A stretch of DNA of 64,000 nt from Caulobacter sp. 602-1 (lineage in GTDB: Bacteria; Pseudomonadota; Alphaproteobacteria; Caulobacterales; Caulobacteraceae), in NCBI RefSeq assembly GCF_003931565.1, contig NZ_RRYI01000003.1, positions 434,001 through 498,000 of the forward strand, written 5' to 3'. Shown in pieces: positions 42,953 through 51,107 of the stretch. The position numbers and the translations under genes are program-made. The notes beneath the pieces are model-generated. The model was given only the letters and a program-made list of their open reading frames with translations. It did no database searches and was not told the DNA's origin. Within the stretch, counting starts at the first letter, position 1. Every line of letters begins with the position of its first letter.

Positions 42953-43699
42953 TCAATCCAGACCGGTCTTGCCCGGCGCCCAATAGGCCTTGGTGGCGAT
43001 ACGGCCCGGCGGGACTCCCTCAAGCTTCAGGCCCTGGCGCAGCTTCTGGATCGCGCCGGCCCTTCCCGTCAGAATAAAGGACGCGCCGGAGGCGGCTCGT
43101 GACGCGAACCCAGCGGCGATCGCCTCCAGATGCGCGTCATCGGGGGTTCTTTTGAACAGCGCGGCGTCGGGCAGGTCCAGGCGCGTGGCGACCGCCCTGG
43201 CGTGATCGACGTCGCCGACCTCGAAGACGCATGAAAGCGTTCCGGCGCCGTCCCGCGCGGCCAGCGCGTGAGCCAGGCCCATCGAGGTCTCGTCGCCGAA
43301 GACGACAATCGGCCCCGCCAGACCCGCGACATCCAGCGAGGGGCGAGGACCAAAGATGTCGCATTCGGCCCCGGGTTCGAGCGCTTCGAGCCAGGCGCTT
43401 CCCGGCCCGTCGCCATGCGCGTAGCCCAGAAGCCGGGCGCGCCCATGCGAGCCGTCCCAGGTCATCGGGGTATAGGTGCGCGCCACGAACGCCGAGCCCA
43501 TGGCGATCTGGATCTTCTGTCCCGGCGTCCAGGTCACGCCCGCCAGGGCCGGCCCCTCCAGCGTGATCAGCCGGAAGCGAGGGGCCAGCGGCTCGACGGC
43601 GCTGACGGTCGCGCGCTTCATCAGAAGGCGGGTCAGCGCCTGGCTCAGCCGCCCGGGCGGCTTGGGCTTCGGGCGCAGGGACAAGACCATCTTGGCCAT
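42953..43699 (-). CDS. Siderophore-interacting protein (FAD-dependent ferric reductase family)
   Basis: 248-residue cytoplasmic flavoprotein. The FAD-binding barrel has SAFVARTYTPMTWD (R-x-Y-T-P), and the C-terminal NAD(P)H-like domain has IVVFGDETSMGLAHALA and SFILTGRAGAIQKLRQGL, ending KAYWAPGKTGLD, all typical of the SIP/ViuB family. It releases iron from ferric siderophores by reduction. Its ATG overlaps the stop of the O-methyltransferase gene (ATGA). No siderophore receptor is adjacent. Confidence 0.9.
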   Translation of the reverse strand: MAKMVLSLRPKPKPPGRLSQALTRLLMKRATVSAVEPLAPRFRLITLEGPALAGVTWTPGQKIQIAMGSAFVARTYTPMTWDGSHGRARLLGYAHGDGPGSAWLEALEPGAECDIFGPRPSLDVAGLAGPIVVFGDETSMGLAHALAARDGAGTLSCVFEVGDVDHARAVATRLDLPDAALFKRTPDDAHLEAIAAGFASRAASGASFILTGRAGAIQKLRQGLKLEGVPPGRIATKAYWAPGKTGLD

Positions 43700-44394
43700 C
43701 AGCCCACCCTCACGGCGAGCTCGTTGCCGCGACCTTCGTCGAGCGGCAGGGTCTGGGCGAGGTAGCCGTTGGCGGGGTCGCGGACATAGGCGAGATAGTC
43801 CGGGTCGAAGGCGTTCTCGCCCAGGACGACGGCGCCGGGCCGCAGGTAAGGCTCGACCAGCCTGAGGACCGGCAGGTAGAGCGAGAACGCGCCGTCCACC
43901 AGCAGCAGGTCGACCTCGCCGCCGGCGTCCTTAAGCGTCTCGCGCGCATCGCCTTCGCGGATCTCGACCAGGTCGCCGAGGCCTGCGGCCTCGAGGTTGG
44001 CGCGGGCGCGCGCCACCTTGCCGGGCTCGAATTCCGACCCGACGAGCCGTCCGCCGCCGTTGTCGCGCAGGGCGGCGGCCAGATAGATCGTCGAAATCCC
44101 CATCGAGGTGCCGAACTCGACGATGCGGGTCGCCTTACACACGCGCGCCATCGCGTAGAGAAACCGCCCGTAGGTGGGGGTGACCGCCAGATAGTTGCCG
44201 GCATAGCGATGATAGACCGCCCGGTAGTCGGAGCGCTCTTCGGCCAGCAGGCCGGCGATCAGGTCCTCCATCGAGGCGCCCGGCGCCCCGAGGGTCGTCA
44301 TCATGGCTTCGAGATGTTCGCGGTCGGAAGCCTCGGCGTCCCCATGCAGCTGGGTCAACAGCTTGGCGACCCGTTCGCTGGCCAGTGTGGTCAC
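43699..44394 (-). CDS. O-methyltransferase family (class I SAM-dependent)
   Basis: 231-residue methyltransferase from the GTG at 44394, with AAGGGA upstream. Motif I region RIVEFGTSMGISTIYLAAAL (one mismatch to E-x-G-T-x2-G), GSEFEPGKVARARANLE, and LLLVDGAFSLYLPVLRLVEPYL fit caffeoyl-CoA/catechol O-methyltransferases. It shares an operon with the siderophore-interacting protein and is divergent from an AraC regulator 148 bases away. The substrate is unknown; a catechol is possible given its neighbour. The longer frame from 44616 runs antisense to the AraC gene and is rejected. Confidence 0.85.
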   Translation of the reverse strand: MTTLASERVAKLLTQLHGDAEASDREHLEAMMTTLGAPGASMEDLIAGLLAEERSDYRAVYHRYAGNYLAVTPTYGRFLYAMARVCKATRIVEFGTSMGISTIYLAAALRDNGGGRLVGSEFEPGKVARARANLEAAGLGDLVEIREGDARETLKDAGGEVDLLLVDGAFSLYLPVLRLVEPYLRPGAVVLGENAFDPDYLAYVRDPANGYLAQTLPLDEGRGNELAVRVG

Positions 44395-44542
44395 GATGAT
44401 TCCCTTGCGATCCGCGAAGCCGACGTGGTCTCGACTTCTCCTGGCTGATCGGATAGCCGGGAGCGGGTCTGGCGTCATTCCGAAGGATGGACAGAATGTT
44501 ATCCAATCCCGCCATCGGCGATATTCGCTCCGGACGCGCGAC

Positions 44543-45361
44543 ATGCCGATCCTGAACATCGCGGACGCGGACGCGGAAGATGACTGGATCGAGCCTGACG
44601 ACGTGCCGCGTCCCATCGTGGCCTTTGGCGCGGCGATGGAAGGCGTTGGCGAGGTCGAGATCGACCATCATCGCCACCGGAAGGGACAGATCATCCTGGT
44701 GCAGCAGGGCGCGCTCAGCTGCGAGGTCGAGGGCGGCCTGTGGATCGTGCCGCCGCGCAGCGCCATCTGGATCCCCGGCGATGCGCTGCACGCCATCAAG
44801 GCCAGCGGCGCCCTCGTCGGCTACAACGCCTTCATCGATCCGGACGTCGGCGCGGCCTTGCCCAAGACATGCTGCACGGTGTCGGTGACGCCCCTGCTGC
44901 GCGAACTGCTGACCCGCGCGGCGCATCTGCCGTACCTGTACGAGGAAGGCGGCGCCAATTCGCGACTGGTGGCCGTGCTGCTCGACGAGCTGGCCGACGC
45001 CAGGGTCGAGGACCTACACCTGCCGATGCCGACCGACCCTCGCCTGCGCAAGATCGTCGACGCGATGATGGCCGCGCCGGCCGCGCGCGGAACCCTGGAC
45101 AGCTGGGCCAGACGCGCCGGCCTGAGCGGCCGAACCTTGATGCGCCTGATCGCCCGGGAAACCGGCATGAGCTTTGGCCGCTGGCGCCAGCAGCTCGGCG
45201 TCGTGCTGGCCGTGAAGTGGCTGGCCGAGGGCGCTTCGATCCAGGCGGTGGCCGCCGACCTTGGCTATGAGAGCACGCCCAGCTTCGTGACCATGTTTCG
45301 AAAGGCGCTTGGCGCGTCACCGGGCCGCTACATGGCCGAACGGCATCCGGCGCGCGGTTGA
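44543..45361 (+). CDS. AraC-family transcriptional regulator with cupin sensing domain
   Basis: 272-residue regulator. The N-terminal cupin has HHHRHRKGQIILVQQGALSC and PPRSAIWIPGDALH; the C-terminal DNA-binding half has LDSWARRAGLSGRTLMRLI and SIQAVAADLGYESTPSFVTMF. It lies divergent to the O-methyltransferase/SIP pair, which it probably controls. The ATG at 44543 is preferred over an upstream in-frame start inside the divergent gene. Confidence 0.88.
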   Translation: MPILNIADADAEDDWIEPDDVPRPIVAFGAAMEGVGEVEIDHHRHRKGQIILVQQGALSCEVEGGLWIVPPRSAIWIPGDALHAIKASGALVGYNAFIDPDVGAALPKTCCTVSVTPLLRELLTRAAHLPYLYEEGGANSRLVAVLLDELADARVEDLHLPMPTDPRLRKIVDAMMAAPAARGTLDSWARRAGLSGRTLMRLIARETGMSFGRWRQQLGVVLAVKWLAEGASIQAVAADLGYESTPSFVTMFRKALGASPGRYMAERHPARG

Positions 45362-45772
45362 CCCCTTGATCCGTGCAAGGCGGGGCTGCTGGGTGGGGCA
45401 TTGACGCTTCCCGCGTCCGGAGCATCTGGAAGCGCTTTCAGGCTTTCGAATAAGTTTTAACTCTTGCGTCAAAACTTATAACCGGGGCCCAGATACACCA
45501 AACCCGCCGCGGGGGATAATCGCGACGGGCTGGCTATTTTCTCGATCATTCGATCTAGGCGGGCGTTTCCTCCCCGAAACGCCGAAGAACGGGAGCTCTC
45601 TGTTGGGCTCGTTTCGTCCTTGCATCGTCTAGAAACGTCAAATTCATGACGGTGTCAACGCGGCAAATCCCTTTTTCGCAAAGGTTTCGCCGAATTTTTG
45701 ACGCGAGCGACGTAGTTTGGACCGGAAAGTCGATTTTACGCCGTGAATCGATGTTCTATTTTTACAGTTTCG
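45362..45772. other. AT-rich convergent intergenic region with several inverted repeats
   Basis: About 410 bases between the 3' ends of the AraC and hisG genes, much less GC-rich than both. It holds ATAAGTTTT / AAAACTTAT (45450-45479, 12-base loop) and GGCGTTTC / GAAACGCC (45562-45583), plus CAGTTT / AAACTG at the hisG end. CGTCAAA recurs at 45468, near 45635 and near 45771. These may be terminators or an unrecognised small RNA. No ORF looks real. Confidence 0.5.
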
Positions 45773-46753
45773 TCAAAACTGACTTTTGAGTACGTCAACG
45801 AACCGATCCAGCACGGCCGAGCGCGACTCGAACACATAGTCCGGACGCGACACGGTGACCGGCTCGACCCCGGCGGCGGCCAGAGCGGCGGCGGCGTCGA
45901 ACAGGTCGGCGGTCGCCAGCAGGGCGCCGTTGGCCCGGCGCGAACCGCCCCTGGCGACGAAGTCGGCCACGGCCGCCTGGCCCGCCGCGTCCTGCTCGGC
46001 CGGCCACACCAGCGCGGCCAGCTTGCCGGCCCGGCCCTTGGCCTCGACCACGGCCAGCAGCCGCTTCAGGCTGTCCAGCTGCGACGGCGACCACGCCGCG
46101 ATCAGCGAGGCGGTCAGCTGGGCCTGGCTCTTGAGGATCACGCCGTCCGACAGGATCTTCAGGCCGTTGGCGGCCAGGGTCGCGCCGGTGGTGGTGATGT
46201 CGACCACCAGCTCGGCCGCGCCGGCGGCGGGCGCCCCCTCGGTGGCGCCGCTGCTCTCGACGATGCGGTAGTCGGCGACGCCGTGGCGGGCGAAGAAGGC
46301 GCGGGTCTGGGTGACGTACTTGGTCGCCACGCGCAGGCGGCGGCCGGTCTTGGCCAGGTGCAGGTGCCCGACCTCGTCGACATCGGCCATGGTGTCGACG
46401 TCCAGCCAGTTCTTGGGCGCGGTCACGACGAGGTCGGCGCGGCCGAAGCCCAGGGCCCGCAGCAGCATGACCCGGCTGTCCATGTCGTCGCCGCGCTCGC
46501 GCAGCAGGTCCTCGCCCGTGACGCCCAGGTGCAGGTCGCCGCTGTCGAGGCCGGCGGCGATGTCGCCCGCCGACAGCAGACGCACCGAGACGCCCGGCAG
46601 GCCGGCCAGCTCGGCCGAATAGCCGCGCGCGCCGCCGGTCATCTCCAGCCGGAAACCGCAGTCGGCCAGCCAGGCCTCGACCTGGTCCTTCAGGCGGCCT
46701 TTCGAAGGGATGGCGAAGATCATCGGCTCGTTCTTCTCTTGGGGGGCGCTCAT
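45773..46753 (-). CDS. hisG: ATP phosphoribosyltransferase, catalytic subunit
   Basis: First enzyme of histidine synthesis: ATP + PRPP to phosphoribosyl-ATP. 326 residues, with MIFAIPSKGRLKDQV at the N-terminus after a 10-residue extension, LLSAGDIAAGLDSGDLHLGVTGEDLL, and the PRPP loop ELVVDITTTGATLAANGL. It belongs with the regulatory subunit HisZ encoded just upstream, whose stop it overlaps, though it is longer than the short HisG form usual with HisZ. Third gene of hisS-hisZ-hisG. Confidence 0.95.
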   Translation of the reverse strand: MSAPQEKNEPMIFAIPSKGRLKDQVEAWLADCGFRLEMTGGARGYSAELAGLPGVSVRLLSAGDIAAGLDSGDLHLGVTGEDLLRERGDDMDSRVMLLRALGFGRADLVVTAPKNWLDVDTMADVDEVGHLHLAKTGRRLRVATKYVTQTRAFFARHGVADYRIVESSGATEGAPAAGAAELVVDITTTGATLAANGLKILSDGVILKSQAQLTASLIAAWSPSQLDSLKRLLAVVEAKGRAGKLAALVWPAEQDAAGQAAVADFVARGGSRRANGALLATADLFDAAAALAAAGVEPVTVSRPDYVFESRSAVLDRFVDVLKSQF

Positions 46754-47895
46754 TCGCCGCCTCCCGCATAGGCGCGCGCCGGACGGACCATGCAGCCCAC
46801 CGCGCCGGTGTTGGTGGAGACGCCCAGCTTGGCCATTCCTAGTTTTAGGGGCAGTCCGTCATAGCGGCCGCCAGCGGCTACGGGCCGCTCGGCGCCCAGC
46901 GCGGCCGAATGCACCTCGAACAGATAGCCGTCGTAATAGCCGAAGGCCCGGCCGAAGGCGGCGGCCAGGGTGACCCGGTCCAGCGGGACGCCGCGTTCGA
47001 CCATGCCCGACAGGCGCGCGCGCCAGGCGGCGATAGCGGCCTTCAGGCTCCCGTCATGGGGCCCCGCCAGGGACGCGATGGCGTCCAGCGCCGCGTCCGG
47101 ACGATCCGAGACGGCCAGGAAGGCGCGGACCTTGTCGGCCTGCGCCGCGTCCAGACGACCGGCCTTGGCGGCCTCGGCGCGCTCGACCAGGCGGTGGGCG
47201 ATCTCCGCCGGACGCCGACCGCCGACGGGCTCGATCCCGGCCAGGGACCACAGCTCCTGCAGCACGGCCGACGCCTCGGTCTCGGGCAGGCCGGCCAGCA
47301 GGGAGGCGATGCGCGATTGCTCGCTGGAGAGGGCCGACGAGTCGCCGTCCAGCTCGGCCTTCAGCTGGCGCGGCTTGGCGAAGGCGCGCTTGAGCCGGGC
47401 GGCCAGGGGCGGCGCCAGGTCCAGGCTGTCGACGAAGGCGGCGAACAGCGACACGTCGCCGAGGATCAGGGACAGGTCCGAGCGTCCGCCAGCGGCGGAA
47501 GACGCCCAGGCCAAGGCGGCGATCTCGGCGTCGGCGGCCACGGGGTCGCCGGTCTCGAAGGCCTCGACGCCGATCTGCAGGAACTCTTCGGCCCGGTCCG
47601 AGCCGCGCGGGGCGACGCGGAAGGCCTTGCCCTCGTAGCGGCGACGCGCGGGCTGGCCGCCGTTCTCGAAGTGCTGGCGGGCCACGGCGACGGTGAAGTC
47701 CGGGCGCAGGCAGGCCTCCTCGCCGCCGTCGCCGGAAACGACGAACAGCCGCGAGCGCATGGCCTCGCCGGTCAGGTCCAGCAGCAGGCCCAGGGGCTGC
47801 AGCACCGGGGCGTCGGTCAGGGCCGCGCCGGCGGCCAGCAGCGGCGCGCGGATGGCGTCGAGCGCCTCCGCCGGAATGGAACGCTCGAGCCTCAT
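46750..47895 (-). CDS. hisZ: ATP phosphoribosyltransferase, regulatory subunit HisZ
   Basis: 381-residue HisRS-like paralogue lacking tRNA-charging function; it supports and regulates HisG. It keeps class II synthetase-like segments: LRPDFTVAVARQHFENGG (motif 2 region), RRRYEGKAFRVAPRG, and AAGGRYDGLPLKLG near the C-terminus (motif 3 region). The ATG at 47895 (or GTG 47898) overlaps or abuts the hisS stop, and its own stop overlaps hisG. The anticodon-binding domain of true HisRS is absent. Confidence 0.93.
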   Translation of the reverse strand: MRLERSIPAEALDAIRAPLLAAGAALTDAPVLQPLGLLLDLTGEAMRSRLFVVSGDGGEEACLRPDFTVAVARQHFENGGQPARRRYEGKAFRVAPRGSDRAEEFLQIGVEAFETGDPVAADAEIAALAWASSAAGGRSDLSLILGDVSLFAAFVDSLDLAPPLAARLKRAFAKPRQLKAELDGDSSALSSEQSRIASLLAGLPETEASAVLQELWSLAGIEPVGGRRPAEIAHRLVERAEAAKAGRLDAAQADKVRAFLAVSDRPDAALDAIASLAGPHDGSLKAAIAAWRARLSGMVERGVPLDRVTLAAAFGRAFGYYDGYLFEVHSAALGAERPVAAGGRYDGLPLKLGMAKLGVSTNTGAVGCMVRPARAYAGGGE

Positions 47896-47897
47896 CA

Positions 47898-49382
47898 CTA
47901 GCCCTCGATGATCTTGCGGACCGCGGCGACCAGCTGATCGCGCGGAATGGTCTGCTGGCCCGGACGCTCGGCCTTCCAGGCGGCGTTGTCGGCCAGGCCC
48001 TGGGCGGCTTGGCGGCCGGCGTCGAGGTCCTTGATGGTCACGGTGCCGGCGGCGATCTCGTCCCCGCCCAGCATGACCACGGCCGGCGCGCCCCGGCGGT
48101 CGGCGTATTTCATCTGCGGCTTCATGCCCGAGGTCCCCAGATAGACCTCGGCCGCAATGCCCGCCCCGCGCAACTGTCCGACCACGGAGAAGTACTCGCC
48201 CATGTGCGCCTGGTCGAACGCGATCACCACCACCGGGCCGCGCGCCGCGCCGCCCGGCTCGCGTCCGGCCGCCCGCAGCGCCGCCGCCAGGCGGGTGACG
48301 CCGAACGAGAAGCCCGTCGCCGGCGTCACGGCGCCGGTGAACCGCGCCACCAGGTCGTCATAGCGTCCGCCGCCGCCGATCGAGCCGAACGAGACCTTGT
48401 TGCCCTTCTCGTCCGTGGTCTGCAGCAAGAGCTCGGCCTCGAACACCGCGCCGGTATAGTATTCCAGCCCCCGGACGATCGACGGATCGATGAAGGCCTG
48501 GTCGTCGGCGATCCCCAGGCTGGTCAGGGCCGCGTCGATCCGCGACAGCTCCAGGAGGCCCTCGTCGCCCTCGGCCGAGCCGCCGATCACCTTGGCGATA
48601 TTGTCCAGGGTCGCCGAACGACCGCCCGCCCCGGCCTGGACGAAGTCCAGCACCGAGTCGACCGCCTTGCCCTTCAGCCCCGCGCCCTTGGTGAAGTCGC
48701 CGCTCTCGTCCAGGCGTCCCTCGCCCAGCAGCAGGCGCACGCCCTCGACGCCCAGGCGGTCCAGCTTGTCGACCGCGCGCAGCACGGCCAGCTTCTGGCC
48801 GGCGCTTTCCGCCCCCGCGGAGGTCAGCAGGCCGTTCAGCAGCTTGCGATTGTTGATCTTCAGCACCGCCGCCCCGCGCGGCAGGCCGGCCGCCTCCAGC
48901 CCCTCGACCGCCATGGCGATGATCTCGGCGTCGGCCTCCGGACGGGCCGAGCCCACCGTGTCGGCGTCGCACTGGATGAACTGGCGGAAGCGCCCCGGCC
49001 CCGGCTTCTCGTTGCGCCACACCGGCCCGAAGGCGTAGCGGCGGAACGGCTTGGGCAGGGTCTCCCAGTGCTGGGCCGCGAACCGGGCCAGCGGCGCGGT
49101 CAGATCATACCGCAGCGCCATCCACTGATCGTCGTCGTCCTGCAGCGCGAACACGCCCTCGTTGGGTCGGTCGCTGTCGGGCAGGAACTTGCCCAGGGCG
49201 TCGGCATATTCGAACGCCCCGGTGTCCAGGGCCTCGAAGCCGTAGCGCTCATAGACCGCCGACACCGCCTCCAGGATCGCCCGCTCGGCCCGCAGGTCCC
49301 GGGCGCGCTTGTCGGCGAAGCCGCGCGGCGCGCGGGCCTCGGGGCGGAAGTCTTGCGGGGTGTTCACAGAGTCGTCGGTCAT
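47898..49382 (-). CDS. hisS: Histidyl-tRNA synthetase
   Basis: 494-residue class II synthetase. Motif 1 region YERYGFEALDTGAFEYAD, motif 2 FRRYAFGPVWRNEKPGPGRFRQFIQCDAD, the histidine-binding loop IVRGLEYYTGAVFEAEL, motif 3 GGGGRYDDLVARF and TGFSFGVTRLAAAL, then an anticodon-binding domain. It heads an operon with hisZ and hisG, so tRNA charging and the first step of histidine synthesis are co-expressed. A His-rich leader ORF and alternative hairpins lie in its 5' region. Confidence 0.97.
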   Translation of the reverse strand: MTDDSVNTPQDFRPEARAPRGFADKRARDLRAERAILEAVSAVYERYGFEALDTGAFEYADALGKFLPDSDRPNEGVFALQDDDDQWMALRYDLTAPLARFAAQHWETLPKPFRRYAFGPVWRNEKPGPGRFRQFIQCDADTVGSARPEADAEIIAMAVEGLEAAGLPRGAAVLKINNRKLLNGLLTSAGAESAGQKLAVLRAVDKLDRLGVEGVRLLLGEGRLDESGDFTKGAGLKGKAVDSVLDFVQAGAGGRSATLDNIAKVIGGSAEGDEGLLELSRIDAALTSLGIADDQAFIDPSIVRGLEYYTGAVFEAELLLQTTDEKGNKVSFGSIGGGGRYDDLVARFTGAVTPATGFSFGVTRLAAALRAAGREPGGAARGPVVVIAFDQAHMGEYFSVVGQLRGAGIAAEVYLGTSGMKPQMKYADRRGAPAVVMLGGDEIAAGTVTIKDLDAGRQAAQGLADNAAWKAERPGQQTIPRDQLVAAVRKIIEG

Positions 49383-49410
49383 CGTCGGTCCTTAGTCTTC
49401 AAGGCTTCGA

Positions 49411-49452
49411 CGGATGGCGCTTGCGCTTAAGCCCCATCCGCTAGGCGGGGCT
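49411..49452 (-). promoter_or_regulatory. Mutually exclusive RNA hairpins, candidate attenuator of hisS-hisZ-hisG
   Basis: In the RNA (minus strand) the first hairpin pairs AGCCCC with GGGGCT (49430-49452, 11-base loop). The second pairs CGGATGG with CCATCCG (49411-49440). They share bases at 49434-49435 and cannot form together fully. A run of T is not seen, so the control could act on translation of hisS rather than by standard termination. Confidence 0.6.
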
Positions 49453-49470
49453 CTGGCTGGGTCGCTCGGC

Positions 49471-49551
49471 TTAGAGCGCGCGGACCCGGCCGATCCCGCG
49501 AGGCGAGGTCGGATGGTGGTGGCGGCCGTGATGGTGCGGCGGGCGGGTCAT
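49471..49551 (-). CDS. hisL: His leader peptide
   Basis: 26-residue ORF beginning MTRPPHHHGRHHHP and ending ...RVRAL, 88 bases upstream of hisS on the same strand. Six histidine codons occur within residues 6-13, in two blocks of three. Ribosomes would stall here when charged tRNA-His is scarce, changing the fold of the hairpins that follow. The CGGGTGG-rich sequence upstream does not give a strong ribosome site. Too short for standard gene finding; identified by reading the leader in all frames. Confidence 0.8.
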   Translation of the reverse strand: MTRPPHHHGRHHHPTSPRGIGRVRAL

Positions 49552-49689
49552 TGCGGGTGGGGGTGTAGCGGATGAGGGGCGGTGGGGGAAGGGGTATGCA
49601 CGCCTTCACAACGCTCAGCTCAAAGCAACAAGCTCTTGCACGTCAAACCGACGGGCAACTTGAGCATAACAACGATTTTTGGTAAGGTT

Positions 49690-49800
49690 TTCAGGATGCC
49701 AGAGTCGCAACCTTGCAACCCCTGCATCCTGAACTGGGCAGTCGTATTTCGCAAGCCCAACCTATCGTCGGGTTATACCCTCGTCCAGTTCAGTTGAACA
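49690..49800. repeat. Nested inverted repeats upstream of the P63C/BstA-like gene
   Basis: TTCAGGATGC / GCATCCTGAA (49690-49699 and 49724-49733, perfect), CTGAACTGG / CCAGTTCAG (49729-49737 and 49785-49793), the palindromes GGGTTATACCC (49770-49780) and GTTCAGTTGAAC (49788-49799). The first loop also holds GCAACC-TT-GCAACC. The block ends 32 bases before the start codon. Such density suggests an operator or a DNA element recognised by the encoded protein. Confidence 0.75.
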
Positions 49801-49831
49801 CCACCTCAAGCAACTGAATTCAAAGGACAAT

Positions 49832-50764
49832 ATGACAAATTTTTCATCACTCAACACCGGCGAGACGCAGCTCGAGCTTCGTCTTGAGGTCGCCGTAGAG
49901 CAGGAAATTAATGGCGTAGGTATGGGAGTGCTTTCCGATGGCACACCATACCTCAATCTTCGCGGCCTAGCCGCGATGTGTGGCGTCGATCACTCACAGA
50001 TCGTTCGCATCACAAATGATTGGGACGCCTCCCCGCTTAAGCCACGCGAAGCAAAAATCCGCGAACTCGTCCGCGTTCAAGGCGTAGATGACAGCGTAGC
50101 CTTTCATGCCGTTTCCCGAGCCGGAACGATCCATCACATCGTTCCCGGACCGGTCTGCATGGCAGTACTAGAGTATTACGCCTTCGAGGCCCGAGGCGAG
50201 AACGACCATGCAGCAAATAGTTACCGCGTTTTGGCCCGCAAAGGGTTCAACGATTTTGTATACGCTCAAGTAGGCTACAATCCGGATGGCACCTCGAAAG
50301 TTGCCTGGAAACAATTCCACGACCGAGTAACACTAAATTACCATCAGGTTCCCGATGGGTATTTCAGCGTATTCAAAGAGATTTCCGACATTATCGTAGT
50401 GCTCATCAAGCAAGGCGTTGAGCTCGGCGACAAGTTTATCCCAGATATTAGCCTTGGCCAGCATTGGGGGCGACATTGGTCAAATGGAAATCTAGATAAC
50501 GTCTATGGGCCGCGCACAAAAGTACCACACTATTATCCTTCAAATTTCCCACAAGCCCTATCAAATCCACAAGATGCCTGGGTATATCCCGATGAGGCTT
50601 TACCTGAATTTCGCTCCTGGGTTCGCAAGACATATCTACCCGAAAAGCTGCCGAAATATCTGAGTTCAAAATTTTCCGATGGATCAGTCGGCGGCTTGAA
50701 AGCCCAACAGGCCATTGCAGCACTCGTTCCGAAACAAATTGCCCCCCACATCGAGGCAAAATAA
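49832..50764 (+). CDS. Phage-related protein, P63C/BstA-like candidate
   Basis: 310-residue protein encoded in AT-rich DNA unlike the flanking his and TonB genes. The N-terminal third has YLNLRGLAAMCGVDHSQIVRI, resembling phage antirepressor or KilA-N-type DNA-binding segments. The C-terminal half has SLGQHWGRHW, VPHYYPSNFPQALSNPQDAWVYP and EFRSWVRKTYLPEKLPKYL, which I associate from memory with P63C-domain proteins and with BstA, a prophage abortive-infection protein. AAAGGA lies 6 bases before the ATG. No integrase or other phage gene is visible. It could be a defence gene left from, or carried by, a mobile element. Family call is moderate; function is inference. Confidence 0.6.
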   Translation: MTNFSSLNTGETQLELRLEVAVEQEINGVGMGVLSDGTPYLNLRGLAAMCGVDHSQIVRITNDWDASPLKPREAKIRELVRVQGVDDSVAFHAVSRAGTIHHIVPGPVCMAVLEYYAFEARGENDHAANSYRVLARKGFNDFVYAQVGYNPDGTSKVAWKQFHDRVTLNYHQVPDGYFSVFKEISDIIVVLIKQGVELGDKFIPDISLGQHWGRHWSNGNLDNVYGPRTKVPHYYPSNFPQALSNPQDAWVYPDEALPEFRSWVRKTYLPEKLPKYLSSKFSDGSVGGLKAQQAIAALVPKQIAPHIEAK

Positions 50765-50778
50765 CGAATTCTTATAAA

Positions 50779-50803
50779 GGTGCGGCGAGAAAATCGCCGC
50801 ACC
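50779..50803. terminator. Bidirectional terminator between convergent genes
   Basis: GGTGCGGCGA / TCGCCGCACC, perfect 10-bp stem with loop GAAAA, 15 bases after the P63C-like stop and 53 bases from the convergent small gene. Confidence 0.8.
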
Positions 50804-50855
50804 AACTTCAAGCTCTGCGGCGTAACGGAACAATAATTACGCAGCTTCAGAAGCT

Positions 50856-51107
50856 CTATTTACGATGACAGCCGGGACACTCCATCCCCGCATTCGCTAG
50901 CGCCGCTTTCACACGCTCTTCAGCCTCATCACGCCCGCGCTCTTCCGCAAACTCCTCGACAACTTCCTCGGCGGCACCCGAGTCTTCCCTGTCCAGAAGA
51001 TACCCGTGAACTTCACAACGCTTCGCCGCGCCAGCATTCACAAGCAGGCCTGTGCCATAGGACTCGTCTTCCTCGCGCTCTTCCATCAGTCGCTTGGTAC
51101 CACCCAT
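50856..51107 (-). CDS. Small Cys-containing acidic protein of unknown function
   Basis: 83-residue protein with an excellent ribosome site (AGGAGGAAACCCA before the ATG at 51107). Most of it is a Glu/Ala/Arg-rich helix (EEVVEEFAEERGRDEAEERVKAAL). Cysteines lie at CEVHGYL and in the C-terminal CPGCHRK, together enough to bind zinc. It is convergent with the P63C-like gene across a shared terminator and belongs to the same compositional island. It could be a partner, but there is no direct evidence. A longer frame to 51542 runs through repeats and is rejected. Confidence 0.65.
   Translation of the reverse strand: MGGTKRLMEEREEDESYGTGLLVNAGAAKRCEVHGYLLDREDSGAAEEVVEEFAEERGRDEAEERVKAALANAGMECPGCHRK

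Noticed and set aside
49582..49797. 71-residue plus-strand ORF before the P63C/BstA-like gene
   Set aside because: It spans the nested inverted repeats, starts in the antisense of the his leader region and has no protein-like composition. A shorter ORF from 49696 could be a leader peptide, but nothing supports it.
49600..51107. Complete prophage
   Set aside because: No integrase, capsid, terminase or tail genes and no attachment-site repeats could be found around the single phage-related gene.
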